From: an uncultured Aeromonadaceae bacterium
GTDB taxonomy: Bacteria > Pseudomonadota > Gammaproteobacteria > Enterobacterales > Aeromonadaceae
Direction of reading: 5' to 3'
DNA length: 64,000 nt
Assembly: GCA_945957385.1 (NCBI GenBank)
Contig: CAMFKP010000006.1
Location: 34,269-98,268 of the forward strand
Below are positions 29,101 to 39,218 of the stretch, one piece after another; positions within the stretch are counted from its first letter, which is position 1, and each line of letters starts with the position of its first letter. Under the pieces are notes generated by a model. It was not told the DNA's origin. It searched no databases and saw only the letters and a program-made list of their open reading frames with translations. Position numbers and translations under genes: made by a program.

Positions 29101-29724
29101 CTACTGTTTTTTAATAAGAATTAAATGACGTTCACCATCAAGTTCAGGCACTTTTAGCTCATGGCTACCAACAAACACAAACTGCTCAGGCAGCAACTTT
29201 AGCTCTTCTTGGGGATAGACCCCTTTGAGCGCTAAAAAACACCCTTGCTCTGCAGGTAGATGATGGCACCACTGTAGCATGTCCCCCAATGAGGCAAATG
29301 CCCGGCTTAGTACACCATCAAATCCGGCAGCGTCGTGGAAATCCTCCACTCTGGATTGGACCGGAGTGACATTTTTGATTCCCAACTCAAGGATGGCCTG
29401 ACGAATGAACCGGATGCGTTTGCCCAAACTATCAAGCAACACGAATTGCTTGTCTGGATTGGCTATAGCTAACGGGAGCCCAGGTAAGCCGGGGCCTGTA
29501 CCGACATCGATAAAGCGAGAACCAGACAGGAAAGGAGAAACCACCAGGCTATCAAGGATATGCTTGACCAGCATGGCATCAGGCTCTCTAACCGATGTCA
29601 GATTGTAAGCCTTGTTCCACTTGTGCAGCAACCCGACAAGGCCCAGCAACTGCCGTTTCTGCTGATCGGACAACTGAATACTGGTCTGGGCCAGTAATGA
29701 ATCGAAACGTAATTCCAAAGACAT
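29101..29724 (-). CDS. rsmG: RsmG, 16S rRNA m7G527 methyltransferase
   Basis: This 207-residue protein equals E. coli RsmG in length when started at the Met at 29724, which overlaps the mnmG stop. It has the SAM-binding loop [17 protein letters not shown] and the [12 protein letters not shown] strand. It methylates G527 of 16S rRNA. It is coupled to mnmG and followed by parA. Confidence 0.95.
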   Translation of the reverse strand: MSLELRFDSLLAQTSIQLSDQQKRQLLGLVGLLHKWNKAYNLTSVREPDAMLVKHILDSLVVSPFLSGSRFIDVGTGPGLPGLPLAIANPDKQFVLLDSLGKRIRFIRQAILELGIKNVTPVQSRVEDFHDAAGFDGVLSRAFASLGDMLQWCHHLPAEQGCFLALKGVYPQEELKLLPEQFVFVGSHELKVPELDGERHLILIKKQ

Positions 29725-29725
29725 C

Positions 29726-31615
29726 TTAAGCACTCTTGCGCAGCAAACCACGCTTCTTCAAGTAAACCAACAAGATGGAAATAGCGGCTGGCGTGATGCC
29801 GGATATCCGAGTCGCCTGGCCAATGGTCGCTGGGCGTGATTCATTCAGCTTGAGACGCACTTCGTTAGAAAGACCCGAAACATCGGCGTAATCCAGATCC
29901 GCTGGCAACAAGGTGTTCTCGTTGCGCTGCTGTTTGTCGATCTCATCCTGTTGGCGATCGATATAACCGGCATATTTGACCTGGATCTCGACCTGCTCAG
30001 CCGCCTGATCCTGCGGGATCCTGGGACCCAACGCCTCGATCTCCATCAAGGCGTCATAAGTCACTTCGGGACGACGCAACAACTCTTCCAAGCAGTGCTC
30101 TCTGGCCAACGGGGTCTGCAACAAGGCATTGACGTCGTTGATGCAAGCCGAGGTGGGATTAACCCAGGTAGTACGTAAACGTTGCTGTTCTTGCTCGATT
30201 TGTTCCAGTTTTTCGTTGAAGTGAGCCCAGCGATTGTCATCAACCAGTCCCAGTTCACGCCCGATCGCAGTTAAACGCAGATCGGCATTATCCTCACGCA
30301 GTAGCAACCGATATTCGGCGCGGCTTGTAAACATGCGGTAGGGTTCTTTCGTACCCAGAGTAGAAAGATCATCCATCATGACACCGATATAGGCCTGATC
30401 ACGACGCGGAGCCCAAGGATCCTTATCCTGAGCGCGTAAAGCGGCATTGATCCCTGCAAGCAGACCTTGGGCAGCGGCCTCTTCATAGCCAGTAGTGCCA
30501 TTGATCTGACCGGCAAAAAACAGGTTTTGCAGGTGGCGATTCTCCATATTTGGCAGCAAATCGCGTGGATCAAAATAGTCATATTCGATGGCATAGCCAG
30601 GGCGCACAATGTGCGCCTGTTCAAATCCTTGCATCGAACGAATGATTTGTACCTGTACGTCAAATGGCAAACTTGTCGACACGCCATTTGGATACAACTC
30701 ATGGGAACTCAAGCTTTCAGGCTCGATAAAAATCTGATGCGACGACCGATCAGCAAATCGCATGACTTTGTCTTCGATGGAAGGGCAATAACGTGGTCCA
30801 ATCCCTTCAATGACCCCAGCATACATCGGGCTACGATGCAGATTTTGACGGATAACGTCGTGGGTCTGCTCGTTGGTATGGGTGATGAAACAGGGTACTT
30901 GACGAGGATGTTGCTCCGGTTTGCCCAAAAACGAGAACACCGGAACAGGGGTGTCGCCCGCTTGCTGTTGTAGTACCGAGAAGTTAACGCTACGACCATC
31001 GATGCGAGGAGGCGTCCCTGTTTTCAGACGGCCAATGCGTAATGGCAGTTCGCGTAGACGTTCAGCTAGGGTAATGGATGCGGGATCACCGGCTCTACCG
31101 CCACGATAATGCTCCATTCCAATATGGATTAAGCCGTTTAAGAAGGTGCCGGCGGTTAACACCACCGTCTTGGCTAGAATCCTGATCCCGGCCTGGGTCA
31201 CTACACCACAAACACGGGATCCATCCAGGATCAGATCATCACACGCTTGCTGAAACAGCGTCAGATTTGGATAGTTTTCCAGTAAGTTACGGATCACTTG
31301 TTTGTACAAGAGTCGATCTGCTTGCGCTCGTGTTGCCCGTACCGCAGGTCCTTTGGATGAGTTCAGAGTGCGAAACTGGATCCCGGCATGATCAATGGCT
31401 TGAGCAATTACACCACCCAGAGCATCAACCTCTTTCACCAAATGCCCTTTACCAATACCACCAATCGCGGGATTACATGACATGTGGCCCAAGGTATCGA
31501 TGTTATGGGTCAACAGCATGGTTTTCATACCCATACGTGCAGCCGCTGTTGCCGCTTCGGTTCCAGCATGGCCTCCACCGACAACGATCACGTCGAACTG
31601 CTCATGGTATTGCAT
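29726..31615 (-). CDS. mnmG: MnmG, tRNA uridine-34 carboxymethylaminomethyl-modifying enzyme
   Basis: This 629-residue FAD enzyme starts with the Rossmann motif [22 protein letters not shown] and has [26 protein letters not shown], catalytic Cys regions and the C-terminal helical domain that binds MnmE (about residues 550-629). Together with MnmE (47.2 kb) it makes cmnm5U34 in tRNA. It is the first gene beside oriC, transcribed away from it. Confidence 0.97.
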   Translation of the reverse strand: MQYHEQFDVIVVGGGHAGTEAATAAARMGMKTMLLTHNIDTLGHMSCNPAIGGIGKGHLVKEVDALGGVIAQAIDHAGIQFRTLNSSKGPAVRATRAQADRLLYKQVIRNLLENYPNLTLFQQACDDLILDGSRVCGVVTQAGIRILAKTVVLTAGTFLNGLIHIGMEHYRGGRAGDPASITLAERLRELPLRIGRLKTGTPPRIDGRSVNFSVLQQQAGDTPVPVFSFLGKPEQHPRQVPCFITHTNEQTHDVIRQNLHRSPMYAGVIEGIGPRYCPSIEDKVMRFADRSSHQIFIEPESLSSHELYPNGVSTSLPFDVQVQIIRSMQGFEQAHIVRPGYAIEYDYFDPRDLLPNMENRHLQNLFFAGQINGTTGYEEAAAQGLLAGINAALRAQDKDPWAPRRDQAYIGVMMDDLSTLGTKEPYRMFTSRAEYRLLLREDNADLRLTAIGRELGLVDDNRWAHFNEKLEQIEQEQQRLRTTWVNPTSACINDVNALLQTPLAREHCLEELLRRPEVTYDALMEIEALGPRIPQDQAAEQVEIQVKYAGYIDRQQDEIDKQQRNENTLLPADLDYADVSGLSNEVRLKLNESRPATIGQATRISGITPAAISILLVYLKKRGLLRKSA

Positions 31616-31792
31616 AGGATCACCTCAAAAGGAACACATGGATCTGAGCCGAAAGGCGGATCATTCTAACGGCTCGTGACGAGAAGGAAAACGGGATCTT
31701 TTGGATTAGATCGCGTGACGGATCCGAGCTTATAGATCATGAGATCTTTGGATCGATCTTTTGTTGGATCTGCTATTAGGATCCAACGATCT

Positions 31793-31801
31793 TGTGGGTA
31801 A
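31793..31801 (-). promoter_or_regulatory. DnaA box R1 (variant)
   Basis: The box reads TTACCCACA on the minus strand, one change from TTATCCACA. It sits after CTATTAGGATC, at the position of R1 in E. coli oriC. Confidence 0.65.
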
Positions 31802-31897
31802 TTGGTTTTTGATCTTAATGATCATGATCTTAGATGCGATCATTTCCTGTGATCTGCGCGGGATCCAGCACGCTGAACCTCATGATAACTAGCTTAG

Positions 31898-31906
31898 TTA
31901 TACACA
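31898..31906 (+). promoter_or_regulatory. DnaA box R2
   Basis: TTATACACA fits the TTATNCACA consensus and is identical to E. coli R2. Confidence 0.85.
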
Positions 31907-31971
31907 AGAGGAGCCGGTGGCTGATCTCATCAATAGGATAACTAACGGTTGATCATAGTTTTTACGCTTAC

Positions 31972-31980
31972 TTATCAACA
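31972..31980 (+). promoter_or_regulatory. DnaA box R4 (variant)
   Basis: TTATCAACA differs from TTATCCACA at one position. It follows the conserved GGATAACTAACGGTTGATC block, at the place of R4. Confidence 0.6.
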
Positions 31981-32046
31981 CTACTGCGATTATTGTTCAT
32001 CATCTGTTGGTAAGGTGGGGATTGCGAAAGGATCCTGTTGGCGGGG

Positions 32047-32055
32047 TGTGGATAA
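32047..32055 (-). promoter_or_regulatory. Perfect DnaA box near mioC
   Basis: The box is TTATCCACA on the minus strand, located between the oriC core and the end of mioC. Confidence 0.75.
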
Positions 32056-32102
32056 ACCGGTTGTTCATGTTTTTTACCGGTTTATCCTCGTAAACGTGGA
32101 GA

Positions 32103-32555
32103 TCAGGGTGCGAGCAATGGGATCCAGTTTCGTAACCAGATATCGGCAGCATCTTCCGGAAGATCATGGCTGGTGACATCTATGTCAAAGCGATCGGCTA
32201 GCTGTTTGGCATGACACTGTTCCAGCAACCGTTGGATGTACTTTCCGCCTTCACAAAAGGTGTCGTAGTTGCTATCACCCAGTGCGACAACGCTGAAATA
32301 CACCTCACTAAAATCGGGATGCTGAGTCGCCAGCGCCTCGGCAAAAGGCTTCAAATTATCTGGAATGTCACCGGCGCCGTGGGTGGATGTCACGACCAGC
32401 AGGACATCATGGGCTGTCAGCGATAGCTCATGCAGCGTTGCCCGATTGTGGAGTTGATGAGTATGTCCTGCTGCGGTCAGTTGGTCGGCAATGTGCTCAG
32501 CCACATATTCGGCCGCGCCGAGAGTGGAACCAACCACTATGTGTATGTGTGCCAT
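32103..32555 (-). CDS. mioC: MioC, flavodoxin-like FMN protein
   Basis: This 150-residue protein starts at ATG 32555 (AGGAG site). It has the FMN phosphate loop IVVGSTLGAAEYVAEHIAD, TSTHGAGDIPDN and VALGDSNYDTFCEGGKYIQRLL, as in flavodoxin-type domains. MioC supports biotin synthase activity in E. coli. It is transcribed into oriC, as in E. coli, so its transcription may influence initiation. Confidence 0.92.
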   Translation of the reverse strand: MAHIHIVVGSTLGAAEYVAEHIADQLTAAGHTHQLHNRATLHELSLTAHDVLLVVTSTHGAGDIPDNLKPFAEALATQHPDFSEVYFSVVALGDSNYDTFCEGGKYIQRLLEQCHAKQLADRFDIDVTSHDLPEDAADIWLRNWIPLLAP

Positions 32556-32604
32556 GGCTTCTTCTCCTGTTTCAGGGGGAACGGTTGGGAGCATATATAA
32601 AAGA

Positions 32605-32627
32605 AAAGGAGCCAGAATGGCTCCTTT
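32605..32627 (-). terminator. Terminator of efp
   Basis: A perfect stem AAAGGAGCC/GGCTCCTTT with a 5-base loop is followed on the minus strand by TTTTCTTTTATATA, about 30 bp after the efp stop codon. Confidence 0.8.
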
Positions 32628-32657
32628 CTCATCATCTATTCGGTTGCCCGATGAAGA

Positions 32658-33221
32658 CTATACGCGACGCTTGAATTCACCAGTGCGGCTATCGATTTCG
32701 ATCTTGTCACCGATTTTAACGAAATCGGAGACAGAGATAGTGAAATCGGTACCCTTCAGCTTGGCTGGCTTGGTGACCTTGCCTGAGGTATCGCCACGTA
32801 CAGCGGGTTCAGTGTATTCAACTTCACGCACGATAGTCGTTGGCAGCTCAACAGAGATAGCCTTACCGTTGTAGAAGGTCACTTCACAAACGTCTTCCAT
32901 ACCATCAACGATGTAGTTCAGAACATCGCCCAGGTTCTCTTTCTCGACGTCGTACTGGTTGTATTCAGTATCCATGAATACATACATCGGATCGGCGAAG
33001 TAGGAATAGGTACACTCTTTACGTTCGAGTTGCACGACGTCCATCTTGTCATCGGCCTTGAATACCGTTTCGGTACCAGCGCCTGACAGCAGGTTCTTCA
33101 GCTTCATTTTTACTACAGCGGCATTACGACCGGACTTATTGAATTCGGTCTTCAGAACGACCATCGGGTCGCTACCGAACATGATGACGTTGCCTGCGCG
33201 GATTTCCTGAGCGGTTTTCAT
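32658..33221 (-). CDS. efp: Elongation factor P, arginine-32 type
   Basis: This 187-residue EF-P has the three beta-barrel domains of the family and ends in EFKRRV. At the tip of domain I the loop reads Lys-Ser-Gly-Arg-Asn with Arg at position 32 instead of the Lys of E. coli EF-P. Arg32 is the residue rhamnosylated by EarP in Pseudomonas and Shewanella, and an earP gene lies directly upstream. EF-P rescues ribosomes stalled on polyproline. Confidence 0.96.
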   Translation of the reverse strand: MKTAQEIRAGNVIMFGSDPMVVLKTEFNKSGRNAAVVKMKLKNLLSGAGTETVFKADDKMDVVQLERKECTYSYFADPMYVFMDTEYNQYDVEKENLGDVLNYIVDGMEDVCEVTFYNGKAISVELPTTIVREVEYTEPAVRGDTSGKVTKPAKLKGTDFTISVSDFVKIGDKIEIDSRTGEFKRRV

Positions 33222-33265
33222 TTGGATCGTTTCCTGTATTGAACAGTGATTTCGTAAAAAACGGG

Positions 33266-34417
33266 CTATTTTAGCCGGTTTTCGCAGAAAATCACCAGCC
33301 TGCTGGCTAAATCTCCTCCAGCCAGAACCTGTTCAGGCCACTCGGCTGCGTGTTTTCGCCATTCTGGCCAATAGCGAACAAGCGCATTCCAGGCGGTGAT
33401 GGCCTCGGCGCCATTTCCAGCATCATAGGCGTGGAACAGCTGTTTTAACGCCTGCTGGCAATCCGGACTCAGCGCGTCACTATAACGTTGCAAAAAGGCA
33501 TCGAGTTTGTCGATGTGTGCCGCATCGTCTTGAGGGTAGATATGCCACAGAAAAGGACGTGCTGCCCATTGCGCGCGCAGAAAAGAATCTTCGCCTCTGA
33601 CCAGATTGACGTCACAACTCCAAAGTAGGCGATCGTAAGTTGATTGATCGGTCATCGGCAGAAAGTAGATCGTCAAGGATCCGCGCTGCTTAATCATCCC
33701 GGGTGTAACGGTCGTCGGATCCAGTAACGCAGGTAGAGAATGAATGGCTCGTCCCATTGGGAGCAGGCAAACCATTGGTTGCGGTGATGTCTGCCAATGT
33801 TCGAGCAGGGCCGGTAACGCTGGACTCTCATAGGTAAAAATACTTACCCACAACGCCTCCGTTGGCGGCGGAATCAAACCTTGTTCAGTAAACCAGCGTT
33901 GTCTGTGTTCGGGAGCCTGTTGCCAGGCGTGACGTTGTAACGACAGGTCTCGCTCGCAGATTAATCCGCCACTTTTTGCTGAAAAACCAGGGAAAAAGAA
34001 ATACTTAACCATACCTTGTTGCTGAGATGGCAAACCATGGCAATCATCGATCCAGCTTTCAGCCGACAGGTATTCCAGATTGATCCATAACGGCTTGGTA
34101 GCGGATGTTTGCATCTGGGTCATTTGTGTGGCGGGCAAGGTGCAGGCAAAGGCCTCAATGACAATATCGGCCGGGTGTGGATCGGGCTTAAATGGTTCAT
34201 CCCAGAGACGAATATCGACGTGCTGACACTGCTGTTGACGCCGTTGGGGATTAATGGTCGGGCAAATATGCGAGAAGCTGGCCAAATCATCCACCCATAA
34301 ACGGACGTTCTGTTGGTATTCATTTGCTAATTGCCGAGCTAAACGCCAGGTGACACCGATGTCTCCAAAGTTATCGACAACGGTACAAAAAATATCCCAT
34401 GTTTTGCGGGTCAGCAT
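33266..34417 (-). CDS. earP: EarP, EF-P arginine rhamnosyltransferase
   Basis: This 383-residue protein starts at the Met at 34417 and has the EarP (DUF2331) hallmarks: the N-terminal [22 protein letters not shown] containing the catalytic-region Asp residues, [34 protein letters not shown], and a C-terminal [23 protein letters not shown] nucleotide-sugar site. It transfers rhamnose from dTDP-rhamnose to EF-P Arg32. It lies 44 bp upstream of efp on the same strand. Confidence 0.94.
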   Translation of the reverse strand: MLTRKTWDIFCTVVDNFGDIGVTWRLARQLANEYQQNVRLWVDDLASFSHICPTINPQRRQQQCQHVDIRLWDEPFKPDPHPADIVIEAFACTLPATQMTQMQTSATKPLWINLEYLSAESWIDDCHGLPSQQQGMVKYFFFPGFSAKSGGLICERDLSLQRHAWQQAPEHRQRWFTEQGLIPPPTEALWVSIFTYESPALPALLEHWQTSPQPMVCLLPMGRAIHSLPALLDPTTVTPGMIKQRGSLTIYFLPMTDQSTYDRLLWSCDVNLVRGEDSFLRAQWAARPFLWHIYPQDDAAHIDKLDAFLQRYSDALSPDCQQALKQLFHAYDAGNGAEAITAWNALVRYWPEWRKHAAEWPEQVLAGGDLASRLVIFCENRLK

Positions 34418-34559
34418 CGTAATGATCCTTGGCAAGATGTCGCCGCGTTTATACCCCAAGGTTGAGAATGAGGCCAGTTTGATTCCTCTTCATAGTCGGG
34501 TGTTTATTATTTCGGCTATAATGCCGCGTCTTTATTATCCGCCTTATTATGGTTGTGTT

Positions 34560-35450
34560 ATGCAAGCCAATTTGATGCTGTTAGCCGCCGCTGCTATCTG
34601 GGGTTTCGGCTTTGTTGCCCAACGTTTGGGCATGGATTATCTGCAGCCTTTCGCCTTCAATGGCGTGCGGTTTTTGTTGGGTAGTGTGTCATTGTTGCCG
34701 CTGATTTGGTGGTTTTCACGCCGGGCACCGAATACCTCCGCCGCTCAGTCATCTTTGTTAAAAGCAGGCCTGGTGGCCGGCAGTCTGTTGTTTATTGCGG
34801 CAACGCTACAGCAGGTGGGGCTGTTATATACCTCGGCCGCCAAAGCCGGGTTTATTACCGGCCTATATTTAATATTGGTTCCCATGTTGGGTCTGTTACT
34901 CAAACACAGTAGTGGTTTGATGACATGGCTGGGCGCCATGCTGGCGGTGATTGGTTTATATATGTTGAGTATCAACGACGATTTCACCATGTCGCCGGGT
35001 GATCTGTTGCAGTTTATCGGTGCGCTGTTTTGGGCGTTGCATATTCTGGTGATTGATCATTTTAGTGGCCGGGTTAATCCTCTGCGTTTGTCAGCAGCGC
35101 AATTTATGGTTTGTGGCTCCTTGAGTCTTGCGGTTGCGCTCTGTATAGAAACCCCGACCTGGGGGGCGATCGCTGCGGGTTGGCAACCGGTTCTGTACGC
35201 CGGGCTGGTGAGTGTTGGCGTGGCTTATACATTGCAAGTTGTAGGTCAGAAGAGTGCTAATCCGGCGCATGCGGCCATCATTTTGAGCCTTGAGTCGGTA
35301 TTTGCTGCGATTGGTGGTATCTGGTTGCTGGATGAAAGCTTGACCATGCGAGCCTGGGTTGGTTGTAGTCTGATGTTGGCGGGTATGCTGTTGTCTCAGA
35401 TCAAGTGGCAACCGACTGCGATAACTTCGGCAGGAGAGTGTAATGGGTGA
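34560..35450 (+). CDS. EamA-family (DMT) transporter
   Basis: This 296-residue protein consists of two EamA repeats with about ten transmembrane helices, opening LMLLAAAAIWGFGFVAQRLGMDYLQPF and having in the second half SLESVFAAIGGIWLLDESLTMRAW, a typical DMT motif. The substrate is unknown. A TATAAT-like element lies about 35 bp before the ATG. It overlaps the next gene by eight bases. The lower GC content matches its origin-proximal neighbours. Confidence 0.85.
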   Translation: MQANLMLLAAAAIWGFGFVAQRLGMDYLQPFAFNGVRFLLGSVSLLPLIWWFSRRAPNTSAAQSSLLKAGLVAGSLLFIAATLQQVGLLYTSAAKAGFITGLYLILVPMLGLLLKHSSGLMTWLGAMLAVIGLYMLSINDDFTMSPGDLLQFIGALFWALHILVIDHFSGRVNPLRLSAAQFMVCGSLSLAVALCIETPTWGAIAAGWQPVLYAGLVSVGVAYTLQVVGQKSANPAHAAIILSLESVFAAIGGIWLLDESLTMRAWVGCSLMLAGMLLSQIKWQPTAITSAGECNG

Positions 35451-36549
35451 CAAAAGAGCGTACTGGCGTTTGAGTGATGTGGTTCAGCCGTTATTAGGGT
35501 TGGTATTGCTGATCGCCTTGGTGATATCGGTCGGTGCCATTATGGCGCCCTTTTTGGCAGCGATAACGTGGGCTCTGATTCTGGTTTCGGCAACGTGGGC
35601 GCCTTTTCAATGGTTATCTGAGCGCTTGGGTGGCCGCGATGCGATTGCGGCTACCTTGATCGTAACCGCTATGTTGTTGTTTATTCTGGTGCCTTTGTTA
35701 TTAGCCTCAGTTGATTTTGCTCAGCAATTAACCCATCTGGCGCGTACCATTCCAGAACAGGTTCAGGCCGGATTGCCTGATTTGCCGCAATGGATCGCTG
35801 GGTTACCACTGGTGGGTGATTGGGCCAGCCAACAATGGATGGCGCTACAAAACCAAGATTTCCAGATTTTGACTCAGTTGAAGGGGCTCGTCGGGCCAAC
35901 GGCTAAAATCATGCTCAGCATGGCCGGAGCCATTGGCGGTGGCCTGGTGATGCTGTTGCTGAGTATTTTGATTGCCGGTGTGTTGTATGCCGAGGGAGAA
36001 CAGCTGCATGCCTGGGTCGTGTTATTCAGTCGCCGCATTGCCGGCGAGGCGGGTGAGAATTTACTCACTATCAGCAATAGCACGATTCGTGGTGTGGTAT
36101 ATGGCTTCATCGGTGCTGCCGTGGCTCAAGGCGCTTTGGCTTGGTTTGGCCTTGCCATTGCAGGGGTACCGAATGCCTTGAGTCTCGGACTCTTGGTGTG
36201 TTTGGTCTCTGTTATTCCCGGCGGTCCGCCACTGATCGGTTTTATTGCGGCTTACTGGTTGTTTAAACAAGGGGCCACGGTATGGGCCGGGTTTTTAGTG
36301 GTCTGGTTCTTGTTTGCTGTTGGGACGATCGACAATGTGGTGAAGTCATTGGTCATCGGCCGCAATAGCCCCTTACCGTTGACGTTGATTCTATTTGGCG
36401 TCATCGGTGGGGCGGTGAGTTTCGGCATGTTGGGGGTATTTCTGGGTCCTACATTGTTGGCGTTGTTTTACACCCTGTTACGTAATTGGGTGCGACAAGC
36501 CAAGCTCGACTCCAACCGACTAGAGCAAAAAGAAGAATCAGAAGCTTGA
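35443..36549 (+). CDS. AI-2E family permease (YdiK-like)
   Basis: This 368-residue membrane protein has about eight transmembrane segments. The family features are an N-terminal LLGLVLLIALVISVGAIMAPFLAAITWALIL, a periplasmic helical region, and the C-terminal VSVIPGGPPLIGFIAAYWLF and LGVFLGPTLLALFYTLLRNW segments. Members include E. coli YdiK, PerM and TqsA; the substrate is not known. It overlaps the EamA gene by 8 bp, which indicates an operon. Confidence 0.85.
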   Translation: MGDKRAYWRLSDVVQPLLGLVLLIALVISVGAIMAPFLAAITWALILVSATWAPFQWLSERLGGRDAIAATLIVTAMLLFILVPLLLASVDFAQQLTHLARTIPEQVQAGLPDLPQWIAGLPLVGDWASQQWMALQNQDFQILTQLKGLVGPTAKIMLSMAGAIGGGLVMLLLSILIAGVLYAEGEQLHAWVVLFSRRIAGEAGENLLTISNSTIRGVVYGFIGAAVAQGALAWFGLAIAGVPNALSLGLLVCLVSVIPGGPPLIGFIAAYWLFKQGATVWAGFLVVWFLFAVGTIDNVVKSLVIGRNSPLPLTLILFGVIGGAVSFGMLGVFLGPTLLALFYTLLRNWVRQAKLDSNRLEQKEESEA

Positions 36550-36571
36550 ATGAATATCGAGTTTAGAAAAT

Positions 36572-36598
36572 AGGCTGCCACTGGCAGCCTTATTTTTT
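36572..36598 (+). terminator. Terminator after the AI-2E permease gene
   Basis: A perfect stem AGGCTGCC-ACT-GGCAGCCT is followed by TATTTTTT, 23 bp after the stop codon. Confidence 0.85.
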
Positions 36599-36659
36599 CG
36601 ACAGACGGCTGTTATGGTGTAAATAAACAGCCGCCATGAGACACAAGGAGCAAATATTA

Positions 36660-37085
36660 ATGGCAAAAATCACCATTTATCATAATCCGGCATGTGGTAC
36701 GTCGCGCAATACACTGGAGATGATCCGTAATAGTGGCGAAGAGCCGGAGGTCATACTGTATTTGGAAACACCTCCGAGCCGCGAACGATTGATGACGCTT
36801 ATTGCCGATATGGGAATTGCAGTGCGTGAACTATTAAGAACAAATGTTCCGCCCTATGTTGAATTGGGTCTGGAGGATGCTAAATGGCAGGACGAGCAAC
36901 TCATTGATGCCATGCTGGCCCATCCCATTTTGATTAATCGTCCGATTGTGGTGACCCCGTTGGGAACGCGATTATGTCGTCCCTCTGAGAAGGTGCTGGA
37001 TATATTACCCGGACAACAACGTGCCGCATTTGCCAAAGAAGATGGTGAACAGGTCATTGATGCTCAGGGGAATAGAATCAAGTGA
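36660..37085 (+). CDS. arsC: ArsC-type arsenate reductase (glutaredoxin-dependent)
   Basis: This 141-residue protein equals the plasmid ArsC family in length. Catalytic Cys12 lies in HNPACGTSRNTLEMI, and the arginines in LLRTN, LINRPIVVTPLGTRLCRPSEKV correspond to the oxyanion-binding residues. It reduces arsenate to arsenite with glutathione and glutaredoxin. No arsenite pump or ArsR gene is adjacent, so a housekeeping or stand-alone role is possible. Confidence 0.9.
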   Translation: MAKITIYHNPACGTSRNTLEMIRNSGEEPEVILYLETPPSRERLMTLIADMGIAVRELLRTNVPPYVELGLEDAKWQDEQLIDAMLAHPILINRPIVVTPLGTRLCRPSEKVLDILPGQQRAAFAKEDGEQVIDAQGNRIK

Positions 37086-37088
37086 TAA

Positions 37089-37109
37089 ATGGCCGGTGAA
37101 TCCGGCCAT
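37089..37109. terminator. Hairpin between convergent arsC and the OmpA-like gene
   Basis: A perfect 8-bp stem ATGGCCGG/CCGGCCAT with a 5-base loop lies between the two stop codons. Confidence 0.65.
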
Positions 37110-37124
37110 TGCGACAAAGGGATA

Positions 37125-37787
37125 TTAGCTGGCAGGGCTTAAGGTAACCGTCACGCGACGGTTTTGGGCTTTGCCGCTTTCGGTAGTATTGCTGGCTACG
37201 GGTTGATCCGGTCCCACTCCAGTCATGCTGAGTCGACCCGCATCGACACCTTGGGTGATCAAGCTGCTTCCTACGCTCTCTGCCCGCTGTTGTGACAAGC
37301 GCATATTCAACTGCCGGCTACCCGTGCTGTCGGTATGACCAACAATGTTGACTCGAGTTTGATCATACTCTTTCAACACCATGGCTACCCCTGTCAGGGT
37401 CTGGGCGCCTGCGGGCTTTAGCTGACTGGAGTTGCTGTCGAAGGTGACATTATTTGGCATGTTCAGGATGATTTGATCACCATTGCGGGTAACCGACACG
37501 CCGGTGCCTTTCATCTTTTGTCGCAGCTTGGCTTCTTGTACATCCATGTAGTAACCAATGCCACCGCCCAGCGCGGCTCCAGAGGCGGCGCCGATCAAAG
37601 CACCTTTGCCTCGGTCCTTCTTGGAGGAGGAGAGCACGCCAACCAGCGCACCGGCCGCAGCACCAATGGCTCCGCCTTTGGCCGCGCTGGAAGTCTGTTC
37701 TTCTCCGGTGTAGGGATTGATGGTGGTACAGCCTGTTGCTGCAATTGACGCTGCCAGGAGTGTCATCAGCAGGCGATGTGCAGTCAT
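37125..37787 (-). CDS. OmpA-family lipoprotein (YiaD-like)
   Basis: This 220-residue protein has a lipobox-type signal peptide (LLAASIAATGC), a glycine-zipper region with repeated GAAAG/GAASGAALGGG (about residues 35-75), and a C-terminal OmpA peptidoglycan-binding domain (VTFDSNSSQLKPAG, VNIVGHTDSTGSRQLNMRLSQQRAESV, GPDQPVASN, AQNRRVTV). It anchors the outer membrane to peptidoglycan. ATG 37787 follows an AAGGGG site. Confidence 0.9.
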   Translation of the reverse strand: MTAHRLLMTLLAASIAATGCTTINPYTGEEQTSSAAKGGAIGAAAGALVGVLSSSKKDRGKGALIGAASGAALGGGIGYYMDVQEAKLRQKMKGTGVSVTRNGDQIILNMPNNVTFDSNSSQLKPAGAQTLTGVAMVLKEYDQTRVNIVGHTDSTGSRQLNMRLSQQRAESVGSSLITQGVDAGRLSMTGVGPDQPVASNTTESGKAQNRRVTVTLSPAS

Positions 37788-37934
37788 ATGATTCCCCTTG
37801 GTTGTTATGATGCCGCTCCTATATACCGGAACTCTCCGGATGAATAAACCGTGACAAGCATGGCTGCTGCTCTTGTGAGCTGTCGCAAATTGGCCGATCA
37901 TGGCTGTTCTTATTCTTTACAGGTGGAGTAGTGC

Positions 37935-39218
37935 GTGTCTGTTTTTTTGCCGACCAAGGCCGAACACATCGCCAGCCATGAGGTGATTTGCCATGAGTGC
38001 GATCTTCTTGTGCAGGTGCCGCGCCTTCAGGAAGGAGAACAGGCGCTCTGCCCGCGCTGCGGTAACAACCTGGGAATGTTGCCGAAATACCCGCTGCAGC
38101 GCCCTTTGGTTTATGCCTTGACCAGTCTCATCATGCTGTTATGTGCCAATGTGCTGCCATTTTTGTCGATCAATGCCAAAGGCATGGCCAGCAGCATGAA
38201 CCTGTATCAGGCCGCGTCCGTGTTGTTCAGTGAGGATTACCGATTGCTATCTATAGCAATCTATCTGTGCATGCAGTTATTGCCGGCCTGTTGCCTGTTG
38301 TTGGTCATTTACCTCTATATCGGATTCCATCGCTGGCAGAGCCCGCCATTAGCTGCCTCAGTCACGCGCTGGTTGTTTAGGTTGCTGCCCTGGACCATGG
38401 CCGAAGTGTTTATGGTGGCCGTCTTGGTCAGCCTGATTAAGATTGCGTCACTGGCTGATATTTTCATCGGCTCTGGGTTTTGGTGTTTTTGTCTGTTTAG
38501 CGTCATGTATATCAAGAGCATGGTGCATCTGGACCGTGGCTGGCTATGGCTGCGCATTGCCGGACCCATGCCACCAACGGGTGTGTTATTGCAGGGAAAG
38601 GAGGGCTTGGCGCAGGGGGTGACCTTGTGTCATGGCTGTCACGGCATCGTGGATATCGGCGAGGCACATTGCCCCCGTTGTCAGCATGTTATCCACGCTC
38701 GAGTGCCCCATAGCGTAGAACGCTGTTTTGCCTTGCTTGTCACCGCCTGCATTCTCTATCTGCCAGCGAATCTGTTACCCATCATGGTGACCGAATCCCT
38801 TGGCCAGTCCCACTATTCCACCATCCTTGGTGGTGTTGTTCTGTTATGGAATATGGGCTCTTATCCGATCGCGCTGGTGATTTTTATCGCGAGCGTTCTG
38901 GTACCTATAACCAAGATTCTGGCGCTGTTTTGGTTGTGCTATACCGTGTACCGCCAGGATGGCCATCATCGGCGAGGACGAACCCGTCTCTATCGCATGA
39001 CGGAGTTTATCGGTCGCTGGTCCATGGTGGATGTGTTTGTCGTCGCCGTACTGGCCGCTCTGATACGCATGGGAAAATTGATGTCCATTTATCCTGGCGC
39101 GGCAGCCGTTGCCTTTGCTGCTGTTGTGGTTGTCACTATGATAGCCGCCATGTTGTTTGATCCCCGCCTGATTTGGGATGCTGCTCAACCTAACAAGGAA
39201 GTTGAACGTGACTTTTAA
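37935..39218 (+). CDS. pqiA: PqiA, inner-membrane protein of the Pqi lipid-transport system
   Basis: This 427-residue protein has two homologous halves. Each begins with a four-Cys zinc-ribbon-like motif (CHEC...CPRC near residue 19; CHGC...CPRC near residue 235) and continues with four transmembrane helices, as in PqiA/LetA proteins. GTG start at 37935. It works with the MCE protein PqiB and the lipoprotein PqiC to maintain the envelope. Confidence 0.93.
   Translation: MSVFLPTKAEHIASHEVICHECDLLVQVPRLQEGEQALCPRCGNNLGMLPKYPLQRPLVYALTSLIMLLCANVLPFLSINAKGMASSMNLYQAASVLFSEDYRLLSIAIYLCMQLLPACCLLLVIYLYIGFHRWQSPPLAASVTRWLFRLLPWTMAEVFMVAVLVSLIKIASLADIFIGSGFWCFCLFSVMYIKSMVHLDRGWLWLRIAGPMPPTGVLLQGKEGLAQGVTLCHGCHGIVDIGEAHCPRCQHVIHARVPHSVERCFALLVTACILYLPANLLPIMVTESLGQSHYSTILGGVVLLWNMGSYPIALVIFIASVLVPITKILALFWLCYTVYRQDGHHRRGRTRLYRMTEFIGRWSMVDVFVVAVLAALIRMGKLMSIYPGAAAVAFAAVVVVTMIAAMLFDPRLIWDAAQPNKEVERDF

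Larger units (their letters stand above)
31640..32060. other. oriC: Chromosomal replication origin oriC
   Basis: The spacer between mnmG and mioC holds 21 GATC sites between 31641 and 32034. An AT-rich unwinding region has GATCTTTT-type 13-mers (31694-31780). DnaA boxes keep the E. coli order: an R1-like TGTGGGTAA at 31793, R2 TTATACACA at 31898, a GGATAACTAACGGTTGATC block near 31937, and an R4-like TTATCAACA at 31972. A perfect TGTGGATAA lies at 32047. The layout gidA-oriC-mioC matches E. coli and Vibrio. Confidence 0.92.
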
